From NCBI GenBank assembly GCA_008000375.1, contig SMOI01000338.1, forward strand, positions 1-34,401: DNA of 34,401 bases, read 5' to 3'. The DNA comes from Poteriospumella lacustris. Taxonomy: Eukaryota > Sar > Chrysophyceae > Chromulinales > Dinobryaceae. Position numbers and translations under genes: made by a program. The notes beneath the pieces are model-generated. The model searched no databases. It had not been told where the DNA came from and saw only the letters and a list, made by a program, of their open reading frames with translations. How positions within the stretch are numbered: the stretch's first letter is position 1; each line of letters opens with the position of its first letter. This document shows positions 16,925 to 26,255 of the stretch, one piece after another.

Positions 16925-17110
16925 ATACAGTGTGGATCACCACCGTCCACCGCCATCCACTCGCCACCCACTCAGATGAGGGCCTGATTGGTCCATGGCC
17001 GACAAGACCAAGGTTCAATCGAAGAAACGAAGAACCGAATAGCTGCTCGTTGTAAACCAATGAAAAAGTAAACCAATACGTTACCCTGAGAGAAGCAGTT
17101 TCAGACAACG

Positions 17111-17980
17111 ATGTCCATTCAGAGGAACTCTACTGCCGATGACTCAGGCTATGCTGACCGTCCGATCTCCATGGTATTGGACTTGTGTCTGTATCGCGCG
17201 GTCGCTGATCGCTGTCGAGGCCGCATCTTGCCGTTTGGCGTGCGGCAGATGATCAAGGAGTATGCCTTTGTGACATTCGACAACGATACGCTACGAGAGG
17301 CGGTGCAGCTGTGGTGCGGTCAACGAGCGGTGGCCTTAAAACGGTACGGGGACATCAACGATTGGGACGTGAGCCAGGTGACGGATATGGCTTCCCTCTT
17401 TGAATATACCACCTTCAATGATCGCATCGACCGTTGGGACGTGCGAAACGTCACATCGATGGATCACATGTTTATGTGCTCGACTTCCTTCAACCAGCCG
17501 TTAGACACGTGGGACGTCAGTCTGGTGACAACAATGCGACAAATGTTCTTTGGGGCCAGATCGTTCAACCAGGCGTTAGGCACGCGGAAAGTGGGCAAAG
17601 TCACTTATCTATCTAGAGCATTCGGCGATGATTTGTCGTCTAATACGTCCTCGTCATCATGGGACGTGTGTAGAGTGACGAATATGTTTGCTATGTTCAG
17701 TGGCGCCGAGTCGTTTAACCAGCCCTTGGGAACGTGGAATGTGAGTCAGGTGACCAATATGGGTAGCATGTTTTTAGGAGCCAAATCGTTCAACAAGCCG
17801 TTAGCTGCATGGGATGTTGGACAGGTCACCACTATGAGTTACATGTTTGCCAACGCCGCATCGTTTAACCAGCCGTTGGACACGTGGGATGTGAGTCGTC
17901 TTCGCGATGTGCGCGGTATGTTTGAAGATGCGACGTCGTTTCTACAGTCGATGCCAGTGCCCTTACAACGGCGGAAATAG
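17111..17980 (+). CDS. BspA-like/DUF285 repeat protein, class II, 289 aa
   Basis: The shortest uninterrupted copy. The cap MSIQRNSTADDSGYADRP, LCLYRAVADRCRG, ILPFGVRQMIKEYAF is followed by LWCGQRAVALKRYG, which is closer to the class I gene at 9680 than to its class II neighbours and suggests gene conversion. Of eight units, one is degenerate: FNQALGTRKVGKVTYL runs into a serine-rich stretch (SSNTSSSSWDV) where W and V positions are barely kept. The tail is VSRLRDVRGMFEDATSF with PVPLQRRK at the end. Confidence 0.85.
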   Translation: MSIQRNSTADDSGYADRPISMVLDLCLYRAVADRCRGRILPFGVRQMIKEYAFVTFDNDTLREAVQLWCGQRAVALKRYGDINDWDVSQVTDMASLFEYTTFNDRIDRWDVRNVTSMDHMFMCSTSFNQPLDTWDVSLVTTMRQMFFGARSFNQALGTRKVGKVTYLSRAFGDDLSSNTSSSSWDVCRVTNMFAMFSGAESFNQPLGTWNVSQVTNMGSMFLGAKSFNKPLAAWDVGQVTTMSYMFANAASFNQPLDTWDVSRLRDVRGMFEDATSFLQSMPVPLQRRK

Positions 17981-18589
17981 CGCAACGGCCGTTCCGCGGT
18001 GGAGGGATTGATGTGCGATCGGTGACCACGGACACGGTGTATGGCAGTGAAGACATTGGAAGCATGGAGGTGGAGGCGGCCAATCATCGATCGTGGTCTA
18101 AGTGTTGGTGGTCCAATAAGAACCCTGTTTATACCATCGTACTTCATTGGTCTGTTGCAGTTTCGATCTGCCGTTCATAGGAGATGCGTTGAGTCCGTGT
18201 CTGAGTTGAGTCCTGTATGTGAGGTTCGCGTAGGTGATCTCTATATGTAACAATATATGTAATGTGCCTGCAAGTTCGCATCGATTGCCGATGTGCCCGG
18301 GTCACGGGTTGTAACGCCACATGCATATTCATTATTCATGTGCCCGCTGCATTAAACCTACGTACCTCATGCGGAACCAACAGGTCATTGGTTAAATGCT
18401 ATGGTATAGCAGAAAGGTGCCAACCGTTAAACCATGCACGTGTTGTAGAACAACGCCAACGAGCTGGCTGAGCGCCCGTCGACTGCTGTGTGGCTATAAA
18501 AATGAAACGGTTGAATATTTCCGAAAGATGGATGTTGTTGTACATCTCTGAGGTCAAGCTATCTGCTATAGAATGAGAAACTGTCAGAT
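17981..18589 (+). other. Class II intergenic region
   Basis: TAGCGCAACGGCC at the stop matches the sequence after 33709. 18260-18330 (GTGCCTGCAAGTTCGCATCG, GATGTGCCCGGGTCACGG) recurs in changed form at 20081-20130. 18362-18440 (GGAACCAACAGGTCATTGG, AATGCTATGGTATAG, ACCATGCACGTGTTGTAG) recurs at 20215-20290 and, more distantly, at 30740 and 32420. From 18528, GGATGTTGTTGTACATCTCT and GTCAAGCTATCTGCTATAG are the class II upstream module. Confidence 0.4.
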
Positions 18590-18599
18590 CCATCTGTAC
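18590..18599 (+). promoter_or_regulatory. Upstream element CCATCTGTAC
   Basis: It lies 147 bases before the ATG at 18746, at the end of the class II module and ahead of the leader CATCGAAGAAACGAAGAACC. Confidence 0.5.
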
Positions 18600-18745
18600 C
18601 GGCAGCATGTATCAGAAGAAAACGAAATGGACAACTATAGACCAAGTAAAAGATCAAAATTCCATCGAAGAAACGAAGAACCCAAACAGTTGTTCACGGT
18701 AAACACCTCCGAAGCAAAACAACACTAGTATATTTTAGACAAATC

Positions 18746-19678
18746 ATGCCCATCCAAAGGAACCCGAAACAACGGACCGATGAATCCGGTCGTACTCTAC
18801 TTCCAACCGCCATGGTAGTGGACCTTTGTCTCTATCGCGCGGTCAATGAAGGTTGTGGAGGCCGTATCTTGCCGTTTGGCGTGCGACAATTAATCAAGGA
18901 CTATGCCTGGGTGCCCTTCAACAACGAGACGCTGCGAGAGGCAGTGAAGCTGTGGTGCAGAGATCGAGAATCTGTTCGTCGGCTACACGGGGACATCAAC
19001 GATTGGGACGTTGGCCAGGTTACTGATTTGTCGTCTCTCTTTGCATATTCCCACTTCAACGATCGCATCGATCGGTGGGACGTGCGAAACGTCAAATCGA
19101 TGGATCGCATGTTTCGTTTTGCGTATAACTTCAACCAGCCGTTGGACACGTGGGACGTGAGCCACGTGACGACGATGGAAGGCATGTTTCAAGCTACCAC
19201 ATCGTTCAACCAGTCGTTAGCCTCGTGGGACGTTTGCCGAGTCACCAATATGCACAATATGTTCTCTTCCGCTGTCGTGTTCAACCAGCCGCTGGACACG
19301 TGGGATGTGAGTCAGGTCACGGATATCTCTTGCATGTTTACCCACGCCTTTTCATTCAATCAGTCGTTGGCAATGTGGGACGTGCGTAGTGTCACGAATA
19401 TGGCGGGATTGTTTGATGGGGTCAAGTTGTTTAACCAGCCATTGGACAGTTGGAATGTCAGTCAGGTGACCAATATGAGTTTCATGTTTTGCGGAGCAGT
19501 GTCGTTCAACCAGCCGTTAGCTGCATGGGATGTTCGGCAGGTCACCAATATGAGCCACATGTTTCACAGGGCCTCGTTGTTCAACCAGCCGTTAGACACG
19601 TGGGATATGAGTCGTGTTCGCGATGTGTGCAGTATGTTTGATGGAGCGACGTCATTTCAACATTCGTTGCGGTTGTAG
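18746..19678 (+). CDS. BspA-like/DUF285 repeat protein, class II, 310 aa
   Basis: The cap MPIQRNPKQRTDESGRTLLP, LCLYRAVNEGCGG, ILPFGVRQLIKDYAW, LWCRDRESVRRLHG is followed by nine repeats alternating FNQPL and FNQSL. The tail is MSRVRDVCSMFDGATSFQHS. It is a near twin of the gene at 20575, sharing the leader ACACTAGTATATTTTAGACA before the ATG. The twin has one more repeat and another end. Confidence 0.9.
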   Translation: MPIQRNPKQRTDESGRTLLPTAMVVDLCLYRAVNEGCGGRILPFGVRQLIKDYAWVPFNNETLREAVKLWCRDRESVRRLHGDINDWDVGQVTDLSSLFAYSHFNDRIDRWDVRNVKSMDRMFRFAYNFNQPLDTWDVSHVTTMEGMFQATTSFNQSLASWDVCRVTNMHNMFSSAVVFNQPLDTWDVSQVTDISCMFTHAFSFNQSLAMWDVRSVTNMAGLFDGVKLFNQPLDSWNVSQVTNMSFMFCGAVSFNQPLAAWDVRQVTNMSHMFHRASLFNQPLDTWDMSRVRDVCSMFDGATSFQHSLRL

Positions 19679-20019
19679 CGCAGTGGTTATAGTATAGAGC
19701 GATGGGATGAAATAGATACATATGCTGCTGAATCAGTGAGGACGGACACAAGTCAGGGTAAGCACGGAGGCGGGCGGATGATGGATCAGAAACATCTGAT
19801 TTTCGGCCCTTTTATTGCGAGTTCAGTTATGAAGTGTATGCCATCGATTAGATGTGGCAGGATCGTCCATCCAATGTAATAGAAAGTGTCAATTAAGGTG
19901 TCAGATGCTTTGGGCTAGTCACTCTACGCACGTTTCATGTGCAACGACTGTTACATCCCAGCATGTAGTGAGTGTCCATCAATCATGTTCACGTGAGCCT
20001 GTTCACGTACCAATGGACA

Positions 20020-20054
20020 CTCGCGCCGAGTCGTTTAATCAGCCACTGGTCACG
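20020..20054 (+). pseudogene. Single-repeat fragment (RAESFNQPLVT)
   Basis: CTCGCGCCGAGTCGTTTAAT then CAGCCACTGGTCACG reads RAESFNQPLVT, part of one family repeat, isolated in an intergenic region. It is directly followed by a TTATG repeat. It is too short to be a gene and is probably a scar of recombination. Confidence 0.65.
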
Positions 20055-20083
20055 TTATGTTATGTTATGTTATATGTTATATG
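20055..20083 (+). repeat. TTATG pentanucleotide tract
   Basis: Five to six imperfect copies (TTATG, then TTATATG variants) abut the isolated repeat fragment. The related site at 18240-18262 has only ATATGTAAC-like sequence. Confidence 0.75.
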
Positions 20084-20436
20084 CCTGTCAGTTGACATCG
20101 GTTGCCGAGGATGTGCCCGGGTTGTACACTACATGCATATACGTATCCATGTAGCATTTTGTTTTCATGTGTCCGATGCGGTGGGCCAGCCATTTTATCC
20201 ACTTATCTCATGCAGAACCAACAAGGCATTGGTAAATGCTATGGTATAGAAGATACGGAAGAAGGCCAACCGATAAACTATGCACGTGTTGTAGGTGCAG
20301 TAGAACGCCCATCAGCTGAGGCGCCCCCCTCGACAGCCGCTATGAAAATGAAACGGGTTGATTGCTTTCCGAACGATGGATGTTGTTGTACATCTGCAGT
20401 GTTAAGCTACCCGCACAACCAATAGTAACTGCTGCA

Positions 20437-20446
20437 CCATCTGTAC
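20437..20446 (+). promoter_or_regulatory. Upstream element CCATCTGTAC
   Basis: It lies 129 bases before the ATG at 20575, followed by the leader AAGAAACGAAGAAACCCACA. Confidence 0.5.
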
Positions 20447-20574
20447 AAGCATCATGTCAATTCGGCTCCAGCCAAATCTGTCAAAGATACAATCAAGTAA
20501 AGAAACGAAGAAACCCACAGCTGTTCATGGTGAATCTCTGAAACAAAACAACACTAGTATATTTTAGACAAATC

Positions 20575-21606
20575 ATGCCCAGCCAAAGGAACCCAAAACA
20601 ACGGACCGATGAATCCGGTCGTACTCTACTTCCGACCGCCATGGAAGTAGACCTTTGTCTCTATCGCGTGATGAACGAAGGCTGTGGAGGCCGCATCTTG
20701 CCGTTTGGCGTGCGACAATTAATCAAGGACTATGCCTGGGTGCCCTTCAACAACGAGACGCTGCGAGAGGCAGTGCAGCTGTGGTGCAGAGATCGAGCGG
20801 CTGTTCGTCGGCTGTACGGAGATATCAACGATTGGGACGTGAGCCAGGTCACCGATATGTCGTCTCTCTTTGCGTATTCTAACTTCAACGATCGCATAAA
20901 CCGGTGGGCCGTGCGAAACGTCACCTCGATGGATCGCATGTTCTATTTTGCGTATAACTTCAACCAGCCGTTGGACACGTGGGACGTGAGCCACGTGACG
21001 ACGATGGAAGGCATGTTTCATGCTACCACATTGTTCAACCAGTCGTTATCCTCCTGGGATGTCAGCCGTGTCACCAATATGCACAATATGTTCACGGCGG
21101 CTGTCGTGTTCAATCAGCCGCTGGACACGTGGAATGTCAGTCAGGTCACGGATATCTCGTGCATGTTCACCCGCGCCTCTTCGTTCAATCAGTCGTTGAC
21201 CACGTGGGACGTGCAAAGAGTCACGAATATGGCGGGTTTGTTTGATGGAGCTGTGGCATTTAACCAGCCATTGGACAGTTGGGATGTCAGGCAGGTGACC
21301 AATATGGGCTACATGTTCTGTGCAGCCACATCGTTCAACCAGCCGCTAGCCGCCTGGGATGTTGGACAGGTCACCAATATGAGTCTCATGTTTCACAACG
21401 CTTCATCGTTCAACCAGCCGTTGTCTACTTGGGACGTGCGTCAGGTGACCGGTATGAGTGAGATGTTCAATGGAGCCGCCTCGTTTAACCAGCCACTGGA
21501 CACGTGGGATGTGAGTCATGTGGTGGATGTGCGCGGTATGTTTGTGGGGGCAACGTCATTGCAGCCGTGGTGGAAACCACAGAGGCGGATGGATGGCCCA
21601 CCGTAG
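20575..21606 (+). CDS. BspA-like/DUF285 repeat protein, class II, 343 aa
   Basis: The cap MPSQRNPKQRTDESGRTLLP, LCLYRVMNEGCGG, ILPFGVRQLIKDYAW is followed by ten repeats, among them FNDRINRWAVRNVTSM (two changes in the otherwise constant second unit). Compared with 18746-19678 there is one additional 25-residue unit (FNQPLSTWDVRQVTGM) near the end. The tail diverges after VVDVRGMFVGATSLQ into PWWKPQRRMDGPP; this end resembles downstream intergenic sequence (GGCGGATGG) read as protein. Confidence 0.9.
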   Translation: MPSQRNPKQRTDESGRTLLPTAMEVDLCLYRVMNEGCGGRILPFGVRQLIKDYAWVPFNNETLREAVQLWCRDRAAVRRLYGDINDWDVSQVTDMSSLFAYSNFNDRINRWAVRNVTSMDRMFYFAYNFNQPLDTWDVSHVTTMEGMFHATTLFNQSLSSWDVSRVTNMHNMFTAAVVFNQPLDTWNVSQVTDISCMFTRASSFNQSLTTWDVQRVTNMAGLFDGAVAFNQPLDSWDVRQVTNMGYMFCAATSFNQPLAAWDVGQVTNMSLMFHNASSFNQPLSTWDVRQVTGMSEMFNGAASFNQPLDTWDVSHVVDVRGMFVGATSLQPWWKPQRRMDGPP

Positions 21607-21890
21607 ACTGATTAGCGAGAGTGAGTGAGTGAGTGCGAGCGTTTGAGTGCGCGATCAGAGCGTAGTAGTCATTCCGTAACATCTGAGTATCTGACCGCGC
21701 TGGTCTGCTTCACTAGCGATCTTTGATGGATTTGTTTAGTCTCTTCCTAATCTAGATTCTGCCGGGAATCGGTTAGATGCGTCCGGAGTGTTCATCTAAT
21801 GTAATCGGGAGTGTCATTTATGTGTCCTGATGCAATTATTATGGACCCAGTCAAGTCACTCTACACATGTGCCGTTGGATGTTGTCGGAC
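21607..21890 (+). other. Class II downstream region
   Basis: After a GAGT-rich run (21617-21640) come TGGTCTGCTTCACTAGCGAT and GGAATCGGTTAGATGCGTCC with TTCATCTAATGTAATCG. The same order occurs at 27393-27510. No gene is seen. Confidence 0.4.
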
Positions 21891-22130
21891 TTCAGATGCA
21901 AAGCAGGGCTTCCAGGTCTTTTGTATACCTGTGTCACTTCTTCTTTCTTGAACAAACGAATGAAAAAGAAACCTAAAACACGATTCCATACGTGATGGGT
22001 GGTATCCAGTTCGAGTCCGATAGCATCCTCCTGAGTGAGCGCAACCACCTGTAGAACCACAGCCACCACCACCACCACCACCACCACCACCACGGCGATG
22101 TAGATGGAGCAGGACAATGATGCCCGCAAT
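21891..22130 (-). other. Conserved non-family element, copy 1 (possible decayed gene)
   Basis: Read on the minus strand, this stretch codes VVLQVVALTQEDAIGLELDT and, further on, RLFKKEEVTQVYKRPGSPA. The copy at 27795-28345 codes VVLQVALLSLKENDICLELD and QLLKKEDVIQVHEEPGCSSA. Such protein-level likeness, with synonymous and conservative differences, suggests a former coding sequence unrelated to the repeat family. I cannot name it, and its frame is not clearly closed. Both copies sit between the class II downstream block and the 3' end of a minus-strand repeat gene. Confidence 0.4.
22062..22095 (+). repeat. (CCA)n trinucleotide tract
   Basis: About eleven CCA units lie inside conserved element copy 1. 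The other copy has an interrupted, much shorter form (CCACCACAGCAATC, about 28305). Confidence 0.9.
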
Positions 22131-22173
22131 CTACTCTACACAGTTCAATTCAGAAGGTCCATTACATCACTTG

Positions 22174-23343
22174 CTAAGTTGTAGAACACAAACACATGCG
22201 TAATAACCATGATCGACACCCTGTCGCACGGACTCGGCGAGGACGGCTACTACTACTGGCAGGGGCTTCGGTAGGTTGGTTAAACGACGAGGCGCCGTGC
22301 AACATGTAACTCATATTGGTCACCTGCCGGACATCCCACGTGGACAATGGCTGATTGAACGACCGGGCGTCACAGAACATACCCGCCATAATGGTCACCT
22401 GGCTCACATCCCACGTGGCCAACGGCTGGTTGAACGACTCGGCCCCATCGAACATACCCATCATGGTCGTGACTCGACTGACGTCCCATGTGGACAATGG
22501 CTGATTGAAACATGTGGCATGATAGAACATGTAGGCCATATTGGTCACCTGGCTCACATCCCACGTGGTCAGTGGCTGATTGAAGGCGGCGGCGCCAGCG
22601 AACATGTACTGCATGTTGGTGACACGGCCAACGTCCCACGTCAATAACGGCTGGTCAAACGATGAGGCGCTACGAAACATGTGGTGCATTGTCGTCACCT
22701 GCCGCACATCCCACGTGTCCAGCGGCTGATTAAAAGACGAGGCGCGGGTGAACATGTGACCCATATTCGTGACCTGGCTCACGTTCCACGTGGCCAGTGG
22801 CTGGTTAAACGAGGCGGCGCGAGAGAACATACCCACCATATTGGTGACATGACTAACGTCCCACGTTAATAACGGCTGGTTGAACGACGAAGCGCCACGA
22901 AACAGGTGGTGCATCGTGGTCACCCGACTCACGTCCCACGTGTCCAACGGCTGGTTGAAGGCAGCCGCAAAGAAAAACATATTGTTCATCGAGGTGACAT
23001 TCCGCACGTTCCAACGGTCGATACGATCATTGAACTTGGTATGAGAAAAGAGGGATTCTATATCGGTGACCTGGCTCACGTCCCAGTCGTTGATGTCCCC
23101 GTACCGTTGTAAGGCAAGAGTTCGGTCGTCGCACCACAGCTTCACGGCCTCCCGTAGCGTATCGTTGTCGAACAATACCCAGGCATAGTCCTTGATCAGT
23201 TGTCGTACGCCAAACGGCAAGATGCGACCTCCGCATTGCTCGCTCACCACGCGATAGAGGCACAAGTCGAATACCACGGTGAGTGGACGGTCAGTACGAC
23301 CTATTTCATCGGTTCGTGCTGACGGGGTCGTCCTAGTGGACAT
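22174..23343 (-). CDS. BspA-like/DUF285 repeat protein, 389 aa, replaced C-terminus
   Basis: The cap MSTRTTPSARTDEIGRTDRP, LCLYRVVSEQCGG, ILPFGVRQLIKDYAW is followed by eleven repeats, all conventional. The last unit breaks off at FNQP and continues TEAPASSSSRPRRVRATGCR to a stop at 22174, with no PAPHRL or RVRDVR tail. The replaced end overlaps a sequence also found at 24935-25060 (GGTCCATTACATCACTTGCT), so the new terminus was present before the module was copied. The ATG at 23343 aligns with 29074; in-frame codons further upstream lie in the spacer. It is head-to-head with the gene at 23677, spacer 333 bases. Confidence 0.85.
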   Translation of the reverse strand: MSTRTTPSARTDEIGRTDRPLTVVFDLCLYRVVSEQCGGRILPFGVRQLIKDYAWVLFDNDTLREAVKLWCDDRTLALQRYGDINDWDVSQVTDIESLFSHTKFNDRIDRWNVRNVTSMNNMFFFAAAFNQPLDTWDVSRVTTMHHLFRGASSFNQPLLTWDVSHVTNMVGMFSRAASFNQPLATWNVSQVTNMGHMFTRASSFNQPLDTWDVRQVTTMHHMFRSASSFDQPLLTWDVGRVTNMQYMFAGAAAFNQPLTTWDVSQVTNMAYMFYHATCFNQPLSTWDVSRVTTMMGMFDGAESFNQPLATWDVSQVTIMAGMFCDARSFNQPLSTWDVRQVTNMSYMLHGASSFNQPTEAPASSSSRPRRVRATGCRSWLLRMCLCSTT

Positions 23344-23496
23344 GGGTTGCCTATGAATAGATGATTTCGGCAAATCATTCATGTGCATAAATAACGGCAA
23401 GATTCGTTCGGCAATGAGACAACAATAAGATCGGAGACCTGTGAACGGTACATGGCATTGTGACCTGAACTGCCACTGTGTTGTTCGTTGCGTCCT

Positions 23497-23506
23497 CCAT
23501 TTGTAC
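23497..23506 (+). promoter_or_regulatory. Upstream element CCATTTGTAC in head-to-head spacer
   Basis: It lies 171 bases before the ATG at 23677. The block GGTACATGGCATTGTGACCT through CCACTGTGTTGTTCGTTG just before it is almost identical at 29202-29247. Confidence 0.45.
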
Positions 23507-23676
23507 TGCTCCTTCTGAGAGAGTGAGAGAGAGGCGTTTCAAAAACGATGACATCACTAAAAGCAGCAGAGCCGGCATTTTTGCTGATATGGTATGGGAT
23601 ACAGTATTAGGATACAGTATAGTCATGCGAGAAAGTATCTATTCACAGATCAAAGACAGCCATACCCGCCATAATC

Positions 23677-24618
23677 ATGACCACACATCAAACACGAACC
23701 GATGAATCCGGTCGTTCTCACCGTCCGATCGCCACGGTCGTGGACTTGTGTCTCTATCGCGTGATGAACGAAGGCTGTGGAGGACGTATCTTGCCATTTG
23801 GCGTGCGAAAGATGATCAAGGACTATGCCTTTGTGAAATTCGACAACGACACGCTACGTGAGGCCGTGAAACTGTGGTGCAGAGATCGAGTGGCTGCTCT
23901 TCAGCTGTACGGAAACATCAACGATTGGGACGTGACCCAGGTCACAGACATGTCTCGGCTCTTTCGAGATACCACGTTCAATGATCGCATCGACGGTTGG
24001 GACGTACGGAACGTCGAATGGATGGAAAGTATGTTCTACCTTGCGACGGACTTCAACCAGCCGTTGGACACGTGGGACGTGCGAAAGGTGACTACGATGC
24101 ACTGCATGTTTCGTGGCGCTTTGTCGTTTAACCAACCGTTGTCCTCCTGGGACATTGGTCGAGTCACCAATATGCGATATATGTTTTCTGGCGCCGCCGT
24201 GTTCAACCAGCCACTGGATACGTGGGATGTGAGCCAGGTCACGGACATCTCTGGCATATTCTTGCGCGCCTCGTCGTTCAATCAGTCGTTATCAACGTGG
24301 GATGTCAGTAAGGTTCGAGGTATGAGTGGTACGTTTGGTGGAGCGAAGTCGTTTAACCAGCCACTGGTCACGTGGGATGTGAGTCAGGTGACCAATATGA
24401 GTTGCATGTTTGTCGGAGCCGTATCGTTCAATCAGCCGTTAGCCACATGGAATGTTGGGCAGGTCACGGATATGAGTTATATGGTTAGCGAAGCATCGTC
24501 GTTCAACCAGCCACTGGAGACGTGGGATATACGTCGTATCCGGCTTGCGCGAGGTATGTTGGATGGAGCGACGTCTTTCCAACAGCCGATACCAGTGTCG
24601 TTACAGCGGCTCTTGTAG
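23677..24618 (+). CDS. BspA-like/DUF285 repeat protein, 313 aa
   Basis: The cap MTTHQTRTDESGRSHRPI, LCLYRVMNEGCGG, ILPFGVRKMIKDYAF, LWCRDRVAALQLYG is followed by nine repeats. Distinct units are FNDRIDGWDVRNVEWM and VSKVRGMSGTFGGAKS. The tail is IRRIRLARGMLDGATSFQQP. It is almost the same protein as that at 29446, but exactly one 25-residue repeat shorter, and is the plus-strand half of a duplicated head-to-head pair. Confidence 0.9.
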   Translation: MTTHQTRTDESGRSHRPIATVVDLCLYRVMNEGCGGRILPFGVRKMIKDYAFVKFDNDTLREAVKLWCRDRVAALQLYGNINDWDVTQVTDMSRLFRDTTFNDRIDGWDVRNVEWMESMFYLATDFNQPLDTWDVRKVTTMHCMFRGALSFNQPLSSWDIGRVTNMRYMFSGAAVFNQPLDTWDVSQVTDISGIFLRASSFNQSLSTWDVSKVRGMSGTFGGAKSFNQPLVTWDVSQVTNMSCMFVGAVSFNQPLATWNVGQVTDMSYMVSEASSFNQPLETWDIRRIRLARGMLDGATSFQQPIPVSLQRLL

Positions 24619-24747
24619 CTCAACGCCCTCCGAACCGTTGCTGGGGGCAGCTGTCGTAAACCAGCGCTTGGGCGCGTGGGATGTGGGTTAGGTTGAGCGT
24701 GTTCACTACTATGCATGGGGATGTTCACTCTGTGTAATGAAAGCCAG
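24619..24747 (+). other. Downstream region with repeat scar
   Basis: CTCAACGCCCTCCGAACCG, GGGGGCAGCTGTCG and AACCAGCGCTTGGGCGCGTG (reads NQRLGAW, a repeat remnant) recur after the gene ending at 30462, as does TTCACTACTATGCATGGGGA. It is the right-hand part of the segmental duplication. Confidence 0.5.
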
Positions 24748-24862
24748 ATTGTAAGAAAAGAGGGCAGCCGTATTTGTTACTTGGCTTTTTGATATTTTTT
24801 GCCGTACTGCACCTCGATCTCTGCACCACAGTTTGACGGCCTCTTGAAATGTCTTGTTGGAG
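24748..24862 (-). pseudogene. BspA-like/DUF285 fragment: end of cap and first repeat
   Basis: On the minus strand this reads NKTFQEAVKLWCRDRGAVRQ, then KISKSQVTNTAALFSY. It corresponds to NETLREAVKLWCRDR...SQVTNMASLF of class II genes, with the YGDINDWDV part reduced. Nothing of the family precedes or follows in this orientation. Confidence 0.7.
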
Positions 24863-24955
24863 GAAGAGAAGGAGTGAAGGTATAACACGGTGAAGAATCT
24901 ACACGACCCTCGGTCATCAACATGCCTCACTTTAGAAGGTCCATTACATCACTTG

Positions 24956-25822
24956 CTAAGTTGTAAAACACATACGTTCGTTATATAATAATTGGACATC
25001 CTGCGGTTTACGTACGACCTCGGGGAGGATGACTACTATCGGCAGGGGCTTCTGTTGGTTGGTTCTGTAGTGCAACATGCAACTCATATTGGTCACCTGC
25101 CGGACATCCCACGTGGACAATGGCTGATTGAACGACCGGGCGTCACAGAACATTCCCGCCATAGTGGTCACCTGGCTCACATCCCACGTGGCCAACGGCT
25201 GGTTGAACGACTCGGCCCCATCGAACATACCCATCATGGAGGTCACTCGACTGACGTCCCATGTGGACAATGGCTGATTGAAATACTCGGCATGATAGAA
25301 TATGTAGGACATATCCGTGACCTGGCTCACATCCCATGTATCCAGTGGCTGATTGAACACGGCCGCACTGGCAAACATATATCGCATGTTGGTGACACGA
25401 CCAACGTTCCACGTCGACAACAGCTGGTCAAACAATGAGGCACCACGAAACATCTGATACATTGTCGTCACCTGCCGCACGTCCCACGTGGACAACGGCT
25501 GATTGAAAGTGGAGGCGAAGGGGAATAGGAAAGACATATTGGTGACCTGGCTCACGTCCCAATCGTTGATGTCCCCGTACCGTTGTAAGGCAACCGCTCG
25601 TTGACCGCACCACAGCTGCACTGCCACTCGTAGCGTATCGTTGTCGAATTGCACAAAGGCATACTCCTTGATCATCTGCCGCACACCACGGCAAGATGCG
25701 GCCTCCACATTTCTCGTTCACCACACGATACAGGCACAAGTCAAAAACTATGGCTATCGGACGGTGCGGTGCGTACGACCAGTTTCATCGGTTCGTGCCA
25801 ACGGGGTCGTCCAAGTGGACAT
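24956..25822 (-). pseudogene. BspA-like/DUF285 repeat protein, frameshifted cap, middle copy of the pair
   Basis: ATG at 25822 begins MSTWTTPLARTDETGRTH. Extra bases at the HRP site (CACCGCACCGTCCG, five added) bring a TAG. LCLYRVVNEKCGGRILP follows in the restored frame, but two bases are then missing within CCGTTTGGC (now CCGTGG, near 25690), shifting again. From VRQMIKEYAF the frame is open to 24956 with seven repeats. The normal second unit (FNDRID) is absent. The end, YRTNQQKPLPIVV, corresponds by position to the replaced C-terminus of the gene at 22174. At least two independent lesions make function unlikely. Confidence 0.8.
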
Positions 25823-26034
25823 GGGTTGTCTATGAACAGATGACAGATGATTTCGGTAAACCATTCATGTGCATAACGGCAAGATTCGGTCGTCAATACG
25901 ACAATAGACAATAGATAACGCAATAACAACGATAAGATCAAATCAACAAAAGAAGAAAAACGATCAGTGAATCTGGAAAAATCCAGTACATGGCATTGTG
26001 GCCTGAAATGTCGCTGTGTGCTTCGTTGTCTCCT

Positions 26035-26044
26035 CCATTTGTAC
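26035..26044 (+). promoter_or_regulatory. Upstream element CCATTTGTAC in head-to-head spacer
   Basis: It lies 212 bases before the ATG at 26256. The preceding block (GTACATGGCATTGTGGCCTG) is diverged from the 23.45 and 29.20 kb copies. A class II leader (CATTGAAGAAATGAAGAAAC) lies between the element and the gene, so this spacer is a hybrid of two types. Confidence 0.4.
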
Positions 26045-26255
26045 TGCTCATCGCGCATCAATCCTCCTCGGCGACGAGACAGAGAGGCCACCAGTGAGCA
26101 GTCAACTCTACTAACCACAACCACACCACAAGAGTTCCATTGAAGAAATGAAGAAACCCAACACAGCTGTTCATGGAAATAAACCTATGACGTAAAACGT
26201 AACATAGTTCTCGGGGTTATTGCATACGAGAGCGGTTCACTGAGACACGCTGATC

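Larger units (their letters stand above)
19679..20436 (+). other. Class II intergenic region with gene fragment and pentamer tract
   Basis: GCGCAGTGGTTATAGTATAG at 19678 and CGGAGGCGGGCGGATGATGG at 19765 repeat the region after 16395. 19842-19935 carries the ATCGATTAGATGTGG / TCCATCCAATGTAAT block and AGTCACTCTACGCACG. 20378-20436 (GGATGTTGTTGTACATCTGC, GTTAAGCTACCCGC) is the class II upstream module. Confidence 0.4.

Noticed and set aside
19674-19710. TAGCGCAGTGGTTATAGTATAGAGCG resembling the 5' part (A box) of a tRNA gene
   Set aside because: It overlaps the stop of a repeat gene, has no GTTCGA-type B box downstream and no possible acceptor stem; the copies at 16396 and 33711 do not keep the pattern.
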